Notes: generated from the sequence alone by a model not told the origin. Positions 1-5,747 are shown, numbered from the stretch's first letter. The stretch: DNA of 6,674 nucleotides from an uncultured Oscillospiraceae bacterium (GCA_900544515.1 UQVI01000100.1:1-6674); one strand, 5' to 3'. A program made the numbers and translations.

Positions 1-166
1 CAGCAGAAGCAGGCAGGGCATTATTCTTATGCACATAATTTGCCACAATAAATGCAATGCCTACCATAAGCAAAATTGCTATAACAACACATACTGCTTT
101 GGTTATAGTTTTCTTTTTCTCTTTTTTATCAGTATTTTGTTTGATTTCATTTTCATTAGTTTCCAT
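1..166 (-). CDS. Partial single-pass membrane protein of unknown function (N-terminal 55 residues)
   Basis: The reading frame starts at ATG 166 and is still open at base 1, so only the first 55 residues are visible. Residues 1-22 are hydrophilic and very rich in Lys, Glu and Asn (a KKEKKK run sits at 15-19). They are followed by one strong hydrophobic segment at about 24-44 and then a polar stretch. This predicts a short basic cytoplasmic tail, a signal anchor and a C-terminal part outside the cell. AAGAGG at 175-180 lies 8 nt before the ATG. The other nearby ATG (170) hits a stop after four codons. The start is 18 nt downstream of the stop of the Mor-like regulator, so the two are probably co-transcribed. 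I do not recognise the family. The missing C-terminal part is needed to tell a peptidase, a cell-wall protein or an anti-sigma factor apart. Confidence 0.7.
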   Translation of the reverse strand, partial: METNENEIKQNTDKKEKKKTITKAVCVVIAILLMVGIAFIVANYVHKNNALPASA

Positions 167-184
167 ACATAATACCTCTTTTCA

Positions 185-469
185 TTAAATTTCATCTAAA
201 TGGTCTTTAAGTAATTTACGGATAGTTCGCTCTGAATAATTGTATTTCGTAGCAATTTTATTTATGGATTCAGATGTTCCGTCATAGGTTTTAATTGCTT
301 CCTGCAAAACAAATTCTTTGGAAAACAATCTAGTGGCGAAATTGACTTGACTACCATGAAAATATTCATAAATTTTGACTGTATTATCAAAACCAATCAG
401 TTCACTAATTGTTTCATATGGATGGTTTAATGTACCATTTTTTATGTTTTTCTTATCAATATCAATCAC
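185..469 (-). CDS. Small Mor-like helix-turn-helix DNA-binding protein (94 aa)
   Basis: This is a 94-residue protein starting with GTG at 469. The start is supported by AGAAGG at 479-484, 9 nt upstream. The layout resembles the Mor transcription activator family (the phage Mu Mor/C type). A first helical part around residues 20-45 contains a SELIGFDNTVKIYEYF-like segment, where the family has an 'LIG...L' helix. A C-terminal helix-turn-helix follows at about 65-88, with the YDGTSESINKIATKYNYSERTIRKLL pattern: a tyrosine/glycine turn, an 'IATKY' helix and a recognition helix 'SERTIRKLL'. It has no membrane segment or enzyme motif. By family it should bind DNA as a dimer and regulate a nearby promoter. 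It precedes a membrane-protein gene by 18 nt. Upstream are a -10-like box, a 9-bp inverted repeat and a strong terminator that isolates it from the tRNA side. Such small regulators are common in mobile and accessory DNA. The family call rests on pattern resemblance, and another small HTH family is possible. Confidence 0.7.
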   Translation of the reverse strand: MIDIDKKNIKNGTLNHPYETISELIGFDNTVKIYEYFHGSQVNFATRLFSKEFVLQEAIKTYDGTSESINKIATKYNYSERTIRKLLKDHLDEI

Positions 470-478
470 CCACTTTCA

Positions 479-484
479 CCTTCT
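479..484 (-). promoter_or_regulatory. Ribosome binding site fixing the GTG start at 469
   Basis: On the minus strand AGAAGG lies 9 nt before GTG 469. It is the best Shine-Dalgarno match near the 5' end of the Mor-like gene and favours the GTG start over any internal ATG; no in-frame ATG lies close to it. Confidence 0.6.
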
Positions 485-488
485 TTCA

Positions 489-494
489 ATTATA
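489..494 (-). promoter_or_regulatory. Possible -10 box of the Mor-like gene
   Basis: The minus strand reads an exact TATAAT here, in a TATATATAAT run. No recognisable -35 box sits 16-18 bases upstream (the expected place reads AAGATA). Transcription would begin near 482, giving a very short leader that keeps only part of the ribosome binding site. A -10 without a -35 would fit an activator-dependent or self-regulated promoter, and the 504-544 dyad lies just upstream. The run is AT-rich, so a chance match is quite possible. Confidence 0.3.
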
Positions 495-503
495 TATAGA
501 TGA

Positions 504-544
504 TTTGGAAATATCTTCTGCCTTTTTCCACGCAAATTTCCAAA
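504..544. repeat. 9-bp perfect inverted repeat, possible operator
   Basis: TTTGGAAAT at 504-512 is the exact reverse complement of ATTTCCAAA at 536-544, with 23 nt between them. The half-site centres are 32 bp apart, about three helical turns, so both would lie on the same DNA face. The dyad lies between the terminator at 547-596 and the start of the Mor-like gene, about 35-75 bp upstream of its start codon. Binding by the adjacent regulator is inference. In RNA it could also fold into a weak stem with a large loop. Confidence 0.4.
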
Positions 545-546
545 AT

Positions 547-596
547 AAAACAAAAAAGCACTCTAATCTACACAGATTGAATAGATTAGAGTGCTT
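547..596 (-). terminator. Strong intrinsic terminator, minus strand
   Basis: A perfect 15-bp stem is formed by 556-570 and 582-596, with an 11-nt loop at 571-581. Read on the minus strand, the stem ends in a T tract (TTTTTTGTTTT, from 557 downward). The plus strand has no T tract after the stem, so it acts in one direction. No protein gene precedes it on the minus strand until the tRNA, which already has its own terminator at 804-841. It therefore backs up the tRNA terminator, ends an unrecognised short transcript, or shields the Mor-like gene from read-through. Confidence 0.85.
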
Positions 597-621
597 CCTC
601 ATATGAAATATTTATTTTTCA

Positions 622-682
622 GACACCACCTATGCCACTATCGGTGAACAATCAGAGGTGTCACAAGTGCCGAACAGGTGTC
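622..682. repeat. Three copies of a GGTGTC motif (one inverted)
   Basis: GACACC occurs at 622-627. Its reverse complement GGTGTC occurs at 657-662 and again at 677-682, each of the last two within an AGGTGTC 7-mer spaced 20 bp start to start. The first copy can pair with either of the others to form alternative 6-bp stems. Motifs this short can arise by chance. The spacing and mutual complementarity are what make them notable. Confidence 0.35.
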
Positions 683-732
683 GAGAATGATTATTTTTAG
701 GACGCTTGACTTTCATAGGCGTTTTTCAATTT

Positions 733-741
733 TGATATAAT
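733..741 (+). promoter_or_regulatory. Extended -10-like box on the plus strand (weak)
   Basis: TGATATAAT matches the extended -10 consensus TGnTATAAT exactly. No good -35 lies at 16-18 bp; a TTGACT at 706-711 is 24 bp away, too far. Transcription would start near 748 and run into the tRNA terminator hairpin and then antisense to tRNA-Leu. The region is AT-rich, so this is a low-confidence candidate. Confidence 0.25.
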
Positions 742-803
742 TGAGTGTGAAGTTGCAAATTAAGAGCCGAAAAGTGCAGGTAAATACTGCCTTGAAGTCC
801 ATA

Positions 804-841
804 GATAAAAATAACCAGCATCCAAATGGATACTGGTCATT
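804..841 (-). terminator. Intrinsic terminator of the tRNA-Leu transcript
   Basis: Bases 828-841 and 810-823 pair as a 14-bp stem with an AAAT tetraloop position at 824-827. The stem contains two G-U wobbles in the minus-strand RNA and is followed by a T-rich run (TTATTTTTATC). It begins 1-2 nt past the encoded CCA end of the tRNA, which is typical for a single-gene tRNA transcript. On the plus strand the hairpin is followed by only CATTTT, so it may also stop transcription weakly in that direction. Confidence 0.85.
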
Positions 842-842
842 T

Positions 843-927
843 TGGTGCGAGAGACGGGACTTGAACCCGTACGAGTCGCCCCACACGCCCCTCAAACGTG
901 CGCGTCTGCCGATTCCGCCACTCTCGC
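843..927 (-). tRNA. tRNA-Leu (anticodon GAG)
   Basis: This is an 85-nt class II tRNA with an encoded CCA (843-845). The acceptor stem GCGAGAG (927-921) pairs with CTCTCGC (853-847), with A at 846 as the discriminator. The anticodon stem is 900-896 paired with 888-884, closed by a U-G pair, around a TTGAGGG loop that puts GAG at 893-891. A variable arm (GGG/CTC) and a T arm with ACGGG, TTCAAGT and CCCGT complete the leucine layout. GAG reads CUC/CUU codons. The gene has its own consensus promoter at 941-969 and its own terminator at 804-841. It is intact, with no sign of disruption by an integrated element. Confidence 0.97.
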
Positions 928-940
928 GTCAACGATATGA

Positions 941-969
941 ATTATAGCAGAGCAGATTACATTTGTCAA
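941..969 (-). promoter_or_regulatory. Consensus SigA promoter of tRNA-Leu
   Basis: On the minus strand TTGACA (969-964) is followed by exactly 17 bp and TATAAT (946-941). A TG one base before the -10 adds an extended -10 element. The -10 ends 13 nt before the mature tRNA 5' end at 927, leaving a 5' leader of about 6-7 nt for RNase P to remove. Full consensus in every element fits a strong, constitutive, growth-linked promoter. It lies just after the stop codon of the HAD phosphatase gene. Confidence 0.92.
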
Positions 970-987
970 CACTTTTTTTAAATTTAT

Positions 988-1662
988 TTAAAAAAGTTTT
1001 GGGATATAATCTGCACTGTCAATGATCACAGATGGTGAAGCTGAAAACAGGCATTCAAAACTGCGAAATCCCCAAGAGCATCCCACCGCTTCTGCACCTG
1101 CATTTTTAGCGGTATAGATATCCACATCACTGTCACCGAAGAAAATTGCTTCATCAGCCTTACAGCCGAGTTTTTCAAGAGCAAGATTTGCGGTATAAGG
1201 ATCGGGCTTTTTCGGTGTATCCTCAGAAGCACCGATTATAACATCAAAAAAGTTTTTACCGAAAAGGCTTTCCACCATTTTTACGGCAGACTGATGCGGT
1301 TTATTTGTTACAACGGCAAGCTTTACGCCCCAGCCCTTTAAGGTGTTAAGAGCATCTGTAATGCCGTCATAGATGCGTGCATGATCAAGCAAAAGATCGT
1401 TATACTTTTCTCTGAACAAATCAAGCGCTTTTACCAATTCATCATCTGACAGCTTATGTTCAAAGGCTCTGTCGAGGAGTTTCTTGGCACCATTACCAAC
1501 AAAAGCCCTATAGTCAGCAAATGTCCATTTCGGCTCAACACCGTAAGACTCCAGCACATATGCAGTTGCTCGGCCCAAATCCTCAATCGTATCAACCAGT
1601 GTACCGTCAAGGTCAAAAAGCGCCGCTTTATATTGACTTTTGAAATTATCCATATAAATCAC
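988..1662 (-). CDS. gph: HAD-superfamily phosphatase, phosphoglycolate phosphatase-like (224 aa)
   Basis: This is a cytoplasmic HAD hydrolase of the Gph/PGP-like subfamily, which removes phosphate from small metabolites through an aspartyl-phosphate intermediate and Mg2+. All four motifs are present: motif I FDLDGT at 16-21 (nucleophile D17, acid/base D19), motif II VVTNK at 117-121, motif III lysine in PKKPDP at 150-155, and motif IV GDSDVD at 176-181. The helical cap occupies roughly residues 25-95, as in this subfamily. Length (224 aa) is normal. The start is ambiguous: GTG 1662 has AGGA 5 nt upstream, while ATG 1653 (three codons later) overlaps potD by 8 nt. Both are plausible. It overlaps the 3' end of potD, so it is probably the last gene of the pot operon. 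The true substrate cannot be read from sequence: phosphoglycolate, pyrophosphate or another phosphate ester are all possible, and a link to polyamine metabolism is only inference. Confidence 0.88.
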   Translation of the reverse strand: MIYMDNFKSQYKAALFDLDGTLVDTIEDLGRATAYVLESYGVEPKWTFADYRAFVGNGAKKLLDRAFEHKLSDDELVKALDLFREKYNDLLLDHARIYDGITDALNTLKGWGVKLAVVTNKPHQSAVKMVESLFGKNFFDVIIGASEDTPKKPDPYTANLALEKLGCKADEAIFFGDSDVDIYTAKNAGAEAVGCSWGFRSFECLFSASPSVIIDSADYIPKLF

Positions 1663-2902
1663 TCAAATCCTGTTCTTTTTTCTTCTTGGCATTGGAAATC
1701 GCTTTAACAATAATTACGCCAGCTACTGCTGCACCGATAATACCGCAGGCAGTATAAATTTCTTTATCCTGCTGTGCATTTCCGATTGAAAGTTTACCGC
1801 TCTTTACCTGAGTCCAGAGGTTATTCTGAAGCTCGATAATGTTCTGAGAAAGATTTTTGAAATATTGTGATTTTACATTATCACCGGGATATATAACCTC
1901 ACTGCCATAAAGTGAGCTTTCCTCATTCGTTTCAACAGCAGTATTAGGTGATCTGTAATAGATAAACTCACAGTTTTCAAAAGCAACCTGAGGCTCATGC
2001 ATAAAGTTTATAAATGCCTCTCCTCCCCTTTTGTTTTTTGAGCAGGTCGGAACACAAAAGGCATCGTAAAAATAGTTTATACCTTCCTTTGGGAAACAAT
2101 AGCCCAAATCCTCATTGTTCTCCAGCATAAGCAGATAGTCACCGGCATAATAGGTTGCAAAGGCATATTCTCCGCTTTCCATAAGATTGAAAACCTCGTC
2201 CATTACATAGACAGGATTGGTCTTATCCTTCTGCTCGGCAAGGAGCTGCGCACACTCAACCCAGTCCTGCTCATTGGTTGAATTAAAATCCTTATCAAGC
2301 ATTGCCTGAGCAATTGCAAAGGAATCACGTGAATTGTTGAACATAAGGACCTTGCCTTTATACTGCTCATCCCAAAGCACGTTCCAGCTATCAGGCTCTT
2401 CTTTTACTATTGTTTTATTATAAATAAGAACAGTAGTACCAACATTAAAGCACACGGTGTAACGCTGCTCAGGGTCAAAAAACAGATTCAGACAGTCCTC
2501 GCTGATATATTTCATATTCGGAATATTTTCATAATCCAGCTCAAGCAGCATATCCTCATCAATAAGACGTTCAATCATATAATCACTCGGAGCAATCACA
2601 TCATATGAGACTCCGCCGCCTGAAAGCTTTGAATACATATTTTCATTAGACTCATAGTTGGTATAATTCACCTTAGCGCCTGTCAGCCGTTCAAATTCAC
2701 TGACAACGTCCATTGAGCCTTCGCTGCCGTCGGAAATATATTCACCCCAGTTATACACATTTACGGTAGTTCCCTGAAGTCCTAAATTTCTATAATACGC
2801 AATCTGCTCCTCAGTGAAATATTCGTCATCCGCATAAGCAGTAAAAGGAAAAGCACAAAGTAAAGTTATAACAGCCAGAATTACAGCTATATGTCTTTTC
2901 AT
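1646..2902 (-). CDS. potD: Polyamine ABC transporter substrate-binding protein, C-terminally anchored (418 aa)
   Basis: This is the extracellular receptor that binds spermidine/putrescine and delivers it to PotBC. It has a cleavable signal peptide (residues 1-24, likely cut after AYA). The PotD family pattern follows: YNWGEY at 50-55, YESNENMYSKL at 83-93, APSDY at 104-108, and FPKEGINYFYD at 270-280. The last segment keeps the ligand-binding aspartate; its aromatic partner is Phe where E. coli PotD has Trp. The mature domain is followed by an unusual tail: a hydrophobic segment at about 383-402, then KKKK (406-409) and an acidic end. No lipobox is visible; Cys16 is preceded by Leu-Leu, not a small residue. 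Anchoring is therefore probably by the C-terminal helix rather than by lipid. It is longer than typical PotD (about 350 aa). ATG 2902 overlaps the potC stop by 4 nt (ATGA), and no strong ribosome binding site is seen, suggesting coupled translation. Which polyamine it prefers is unknown. Confidence 0.93.
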   Translation of the reverse strand: MKRHIAVILAVITLLCAFPFTAYADDEYFTEEQIAYYRNLGLQGTTVNVYNWGEYISDGSEGSMDVVSEFERLTGAKVNYTNYESNENMYSKLSGGGVSYDVIAPSDYMIERLIDEDMLLELDYENIPNMKYISEDCLNLFFDPEQRYTVCFNVGTTVLIYNKTIVKEEPDSWNVLWDEQYKGKVLMFNNSRDSFAIAQAMLDKDFNSTNEQDWVECAQLLAEQKDKTNPVYVMDEVFNLMESGEYAFATYYAGDYLLMLENNEDLGYCFPKEGINYFYDAFCVPTCSKNKRGGEAFINFMHEPQVAFENCEFIYYRSPNTAVETNEESSLYGSEVIYPGDNVKSQYFKNLSQNIIELQNNLWTQVKSGKLSIGNAQQDKEIYTACGIIGAAVAGVIIVKAISNAKKKKEQDLSDLYG

Positions 2903-3720
2903 CTATCATCACGCTTACCCTTTCTTTCCGCTCTGTTCTGGGCAAAGTTCATCAGCACAAGAAGAACAAGAATAACAACGAACATCAGCGTTGAAAGTGC
3001 ATACATATCAGGCTTTACTCTTTTTTTGGTCATAGAGAAGATATATATAGGCAATGTCTGAAAGCTCGGACCGTTTGTGAAATAGCTGATAATAAAGTCA
3101 TCAAGTGACAAAGTAAAGCTCATTACGCAGCCTGTAATAATACCTGTAATGATTTCAGGCATAACCACCTTGAAAAATGCTTTATACGGCTTACATCCGA
3201 GATCAACTGCCGCCTCATAAACATGCATATCAAACTGTCTGAGCTTAGGCATCACATTCAGAATTACGTACGGAAGCGCAAAGGTGACATGGGCAATAAG
3301 AAGTGTCCAGAAACCGAGCACATCACTTCTGTTAATCAGTGACCCTGCAAAGACAAAAAGGAGCATCATTGCAATACCTGTAACGATTTCAGGATTCATC
3401 ATAGGAATATTTGTTGCAGTCATCATCCCTCTTTTATAGAGCTTGTTCTTTGAATTAAAAAGCCCTACGGATGCAAGCAATCCTATAATAGATGAAATGA
3501 TAGCCGTGCATAAAGCAAGTACTACTGTATTCTTCAGCGCCTGCATTGCAGCAGCGTCCGAAAACATTTCACTGAACCAATGAAGAGAAAATCCGCTGAA
3601 GATATAGGTGCTTGCAGTTGAATTAAAAGAAAACAGAATCATTACTGCAATAGGTGCATAAAGAAAAATGAAAATCAAAGCAATATACAGTTTTGATAAA
3701 GGTGAAGTCTTTTTTTTCAT
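2899..3720 (-). CDS. potC: Polyamine ABC transporter permease PotC (273 aa)
   Basis: This is one of the two membrane permeases of the polyamine importer. A short basic N-terminus is followed by about six transmembrane segments, at roughly 11-31, 64-88, 112-128, 136-158, 190-212 and 242-260. The cytoplasmic EAA loop that docks onto the ATPase is clear: EAAVDLGCKPYKAFFKVVMP at 169-188, with the conserved E169-A170-A171, G175 and P188. Length is normal for PotC. ATG 3720 overlaps the potB stop by 4 nt and has GGAGGT at 3729-3734, 8 nt upstream, inside the end of potB. Its own stop overlaps the potD start by 4 nt. It lies in the order ATPase, permease, permease, binding protein, the same as E. 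coli potABCD. A related compatible-solute or iron permease is unlikely given the PotD-type binding protein next to it. Confidence 0.94.
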   Translation of the reverse strand: MKKKTSPLSKLYIALIFIFLYAPIAVMILFSFNSTASTYIFSGFSLHWFSEMFSDAAAMQALKNTVVLALCTAIISSIIGLLASVGLFNSKNKLYKRGMMTATNIPMMNPEIVTGIAMMLLFVFAGSLINRSDVLGFWTLLIAHVTFALPYVILNVMPKLRQFDMHVYEAAVDLGCKPYKAFFKVVMPEIITGIITGCVMSFTLSLDDFIISYFTNGPSFQTLPIYIFSMTKKRVKPDMYALSTLMFVVILVLLVLMNFAQNRAERKGKRDDR

Positions 3721-4541
3721 ATTACAACACCTCCGTCGTTTTCATCATCCGCACCAAAGTAATTCATTACACCCAAACAAATTAAAATCAGAATCATCAA
3801 TACGAAAGACAGAGCCGCACCTAAATTGTAGTTGTTTGCGCTCTGGAACTGACTTTCAATAACGTCACCGATTAAAACAATCTGTCCGCCGCCAAGCTTC
3901 TGCGTAATATAAAAGGTTGAAACGCAAGGCACAAAAACCATAGTTATACCGCTTAATACGCCGGGCATAGATAAGGGAAATATCACCCTGCGCATAACCT
4001 GAAATCTATTTGACCCCAGATCCTCAGCTGCTTCAACAAGGGAATGATCCATTTTTGAAAGCACTGAATATATCGGCAGAATCATATACGGCAGGAAATT
4101 ATATACCATACCGAGAATGACCGCACCTCCGGTATTAATCAGCTTCAACGGCTGAATACCGACTGCACTCAGTATACTGTTTATTACTCCGGAATCGCCG
4201 AGTATGGTCATCCAGCTGTAGGTTCTTATCAGAAAGTTCATCCACATAGGGAGCATTACGAGAAGCACCATCATCTGCTGTCTCCTCATACTGAACTTTG
4301 AAAAGATATATGCAAAGGGATAGCCGATAATAAGACATATCAATGTTGCTGCAAGTCCGTATAAAACAGATAAAAGAATTGTGGGAATATAGGAAGGTAT
4401 CTGAGAAACACTGTCAAGAGAAAACGCACCTGACCTGTCGGTAAAAGCATAATATGCAACCATAATCAGGGGAGCAATAATAAAAAGCAGTGTCCAAACA
4501 AGATAAGGCTTATCAAGAAACCTTGTGCAGCGTCTATTCAT
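3717..4541 (-). CDS. potB: Polyamine ABC transporter permease PotB (274 aa)
   Basis: This is the partner permease of PotC in the polyamine importer. About six membrane segments are seen, at roughly 14-33, 52-80, 89-107, 138-160, 195-212 and 241-262. The EAA loop runs from E170-A171-A172 through G176 to P189. The frame extends upstream to 4634, but the start at ATG 4541 is preferred. GGGAGG at 4551-4556 lies 9 nt before it, and the first residues (MNRRCTRFLDKP) match the usual short basic PotB N-terminus. The longer version would add 31 residues lying wholly over potA. ATG 4541 overlaps the potA stop by 8 nt (ATGAATAG). The C-terminus ends in an acidic stretch (ADDENDGG, 264-271) that also encodes the ribosome binding site of potC. 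Function is firm for the family. Substrate is assigned from the whole operon. Confidence 0.93.
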   Translation of the reverse strand: MNRRCTRFLDKPYLVWTLLFIIAPLIMVAYYAFTDRSGAFSLDSVSQIPSYIPTILLSVLYGLAATLICLIIGYPFAYIFSKFSMRRQQMMVLLVMLPMWMNFLIRTYSWMTILGDSGVINSILSAVGIQPLKLINTGGAVILGMVYNFLPYMILPIYSVLSKMDHSLVEAAEDLGSNRFQVMRRVIFPLSMPGVLSGITMVFVPCVSTFYITQKLGGGQIVLIGDVIESQFQSANNYNLGAALSFVLMILILICLGVMNYFGADDENDGGVVI

Positions 4542-5670
4542 CTTCACTATCCTCCCAGTTATAGGATGCATCAGAAATATGATCCATCTCATCAGAGAAG
4601 GAGGAATAGTCACCAAACTCACCGCTGTATTCACTTCTGTTCATAATATGAATCGCATCAGGCTCGATGTACATACCGATTTTTTCGCCGACCTTATGAT
4701 TTTCCTCAGTAGTCTGAATCATCCATATAAAGCCGCCCACATCAACAAGGATTTCAAAGTGAACACCCTTAAAGGTTACACTTGTTATTTCACCTGTAAG
4801 AGAAGCCTTGGCACCCGGCTCAACAATTCTGATATCCTCAGGTCTTACAACAGCCTCAACAAAAGCATTCTCACCAAAGCCTGCATCAAGGCAGTCAAAT
4901 GTAACTCCGCCGAAGGACACAACATAATCCTTAAGCATGATGGCATCGACGATATTTGACTCACCGATAAAATCGGCAACAAAGGCATTTACAGGCTCAT
5001 TGTAAATATCCTCAGGCGTACCGATTTGCTGAATTTTACCCTTGTCCATAACGACAACAGTATCGGACATCGAAAGTGCTTCCTCCTGGTCGTGCGTCAC
5101 GTAAACAAATGTGATTCCCAGTCTCTTCTGAATTGACTTGAGCTCCGTCTGCATATCCTTTCTGAGCTTGAGGTCAAGTGCACCGAGAGGCTCGTCAAGA
5201 AGGAGCACATGCGGATTGTTTGCAAGTGCTCTGGCAATTGCCACACGCTGCTGCTGACCGCCTGAAAGAGAGTCAATACTGCGTTTCTCAAAGCCCTTTA
5301 AGTTCACAAGCTCCAGCATCTGAGCAACAATCTGACGGATTTCGTCCTTAGACTTCTTCTGAAGCTGAGGGCCGAATGCAATATTTTCATATACATTTAA
5401 ATGAGAAAAAAGAGCATAACGCTGAAAAATGGTGTTCACCTTTCTCTTATGAGGAGGAACATCATTTATTTTTTTACCTTCAAAAATAATATCGCCCTCA
5501 TCAGGATCAATAAAACCTGCAATGCAGCGAAGAGTAGTAGTCTTACCGCATCCTGAAGGCCCAAGCAGCGTTATAAACTCTTTTTCATTAATATACAAAT
5601 TCAATTTATCAAGTACAACATTGTCACCGTATTTCACGGTGATGTCCTTAATATCTATTATCTTTCCCAA
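4534..5670 (-). CDS. potA: Polyamine ABC transporter ATP-binding protein PotA (378 aa, TTG start)
   Basis: This is the cytoplasmic ATPase that powers PotBC. All nucleotide-binding elements are intact: Walker A GPSGCGKTT at 37-45, Q-loop Q83, signature LSGGQQQR at 135-142, Walker B VLLLDEP at 155-161, and switch H193. A TOBE-type regulatory domain occupies about 272-345 (VRPEDI at 275-280), as in the spermidine/putrescine and other CUT1-like ATPases. The start is TTG 5670, with TGAGGA at 5679-5684 placing GAGG 9 nt before it. An upstream in-frame ATG at 5712 falls at the predicted transcription start and has no ribosome binding site; ATG 5679 and 5685 lack correctly spaced sites. Residues 346-378 form an unusual acidic, Ser/Asp/Glu-rich tail beyond the TOBE domain. 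It is the first gene of the pot operon, transcribed from the promoter at 5719-5747, and overlaps potB by 8 nt. Confidence 0.94.
   Translation of the reverse strand: MGKIIDIKDITVKYGDNVVLDKLNLYINEKEFITLLGPSGCGKTTTLRCIAGFIDPDEGDIIFEGKKINDVPPHKRKVNTIFQRYALFSHLNVYENIAFGPQLQKKSKDEIRQIVAQMLELVNLKGFEKRSIDSLSGGQQQRVAIARALANNPHVLLLDEPLGALDLKLRKDMQTELKSIQKRLGITFVYVTHDQEEALSMSDTVVVMDKGKIQQIGTPEDIYNEPVNAFVADFIGESNIVDAIMLKDYVVSFGGVTFDCLDAGFGENAFVEAVVRPEDIRIVEPGAKASLTGEITSVTFKGVHFEILVDVGGFIWMIQTTEENHKVGEKIGMYIEPDAIHIMNRSEYSGEFGDYSSFSDEMDHISDASYNWEDSEDE
4551..4556 (-). promoter_or_regulatory. Ribosome binding site of potB
   Basis: GGGAGG lies 9 nt before ATG 4541, inside the last codons of potA. It decides the potB start against the longer frame beginning at 4634 and fits translation coupled to potA. 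Confidence 0.8.
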
Positions 5671-5678
5671 TATACACA

Positions 5679-5684
5679 TCCTCA
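5679..5684 (-). promoter_or_regulatory. Ribosome binding site supporting the TTG start of potA
   Basis: TGAGGA on the minus strand has its GAGG core 9 nt before TTG 5670. None of the three upstream in-frame ATG codons has a correctly spaced Shine-Dalgarno sequence. Confidence 0.65.
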
Positions 5685-5718
5685 TTTTACTAACACGATT
5701 TGGCAAAGCCATAAATTA

Positions 5719-5747
5719 AATATAAATAATTATTAATAGAATGTCAA
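5719..5747 (-). promoter_or_regulatory. SigA promoter of the potABCD operon
   Basis: On the minus strand TTGACA (5747-5742) is followed by 17 bp and TATATT (5724-5719), a perfect -35 and a 5-of-6 -10 at optimal spacing. Transcription should start near 5712, giving a leader of about 42 nt before the potA TTG. The -35 contains the TGA stop of dpaB (5746-5744), so the promoter overlaps the end of the upstream gene. No operator is obvious, although the spacer is almost pure A/T. No terminator separates dpaB from this promoter. Confidence 0.82.

Larger units (their letters stand above)
597..803. other. Non-coding stretch between two terminators
   Basis: No protein gene can be supported here on either strand. 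The longest small frame with a start is 28 codons, on the minus strand (716-630), and has no ribosome binding site. Visible structure includes three GGTGTC/GACACC motifs (622-682), a 6-bp inverted repeat TCAATT/AATTGA at about 727-744 that encloses a plus-strand extended -10-like box, and a weak GACGC/GCGTT stem followed by T residues near 701-725 on the plus strand. It may be a decayed gene, the edge of an inserted element next to the tRNA, or an unrecognised small RNA. The sequence does not decide. Confidence 0.4.

Noticed and set aside
409..606. Plus-strand 65-codon frame
   Set aside because: It crosses the start of the Mor-like gene, its leader and the terminator hairpin, and has no ribosome binding site or coherent composition.
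630..716. Minus-strand 28-codon frame starting ATG 716
   Set aside because: It has no Shine-Dalgarno sequence and no recognisable features; 28 codons can arise by chance.
843..927. Integration site scar in tRNA-Leu
   Set aside because: The tRNA is complete with its own promoter and terminator, and no second copy of its 3' end is seen in this window.
741..947. Plus-strand 68-codon frame across tRNA-Leu
   Set aside because: It is the antisense translation of the tRNA and its terminator, a well-known source of false protein calls, and has no ribosome binding site.
4542..4634. 31-residue N-terminal extension of PotB
   Set aside because: It lies entirely over potA, and GGGAGG is correctly placed for ATG 4541.
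5671..5712. Upstream ATG 5712 as the potA start
   Set aside because: It coincides with the predicted transcription start and lacks a ribosome binding site, while TTG 5670 has a well-placed GAGG and matches the family N-terminus.
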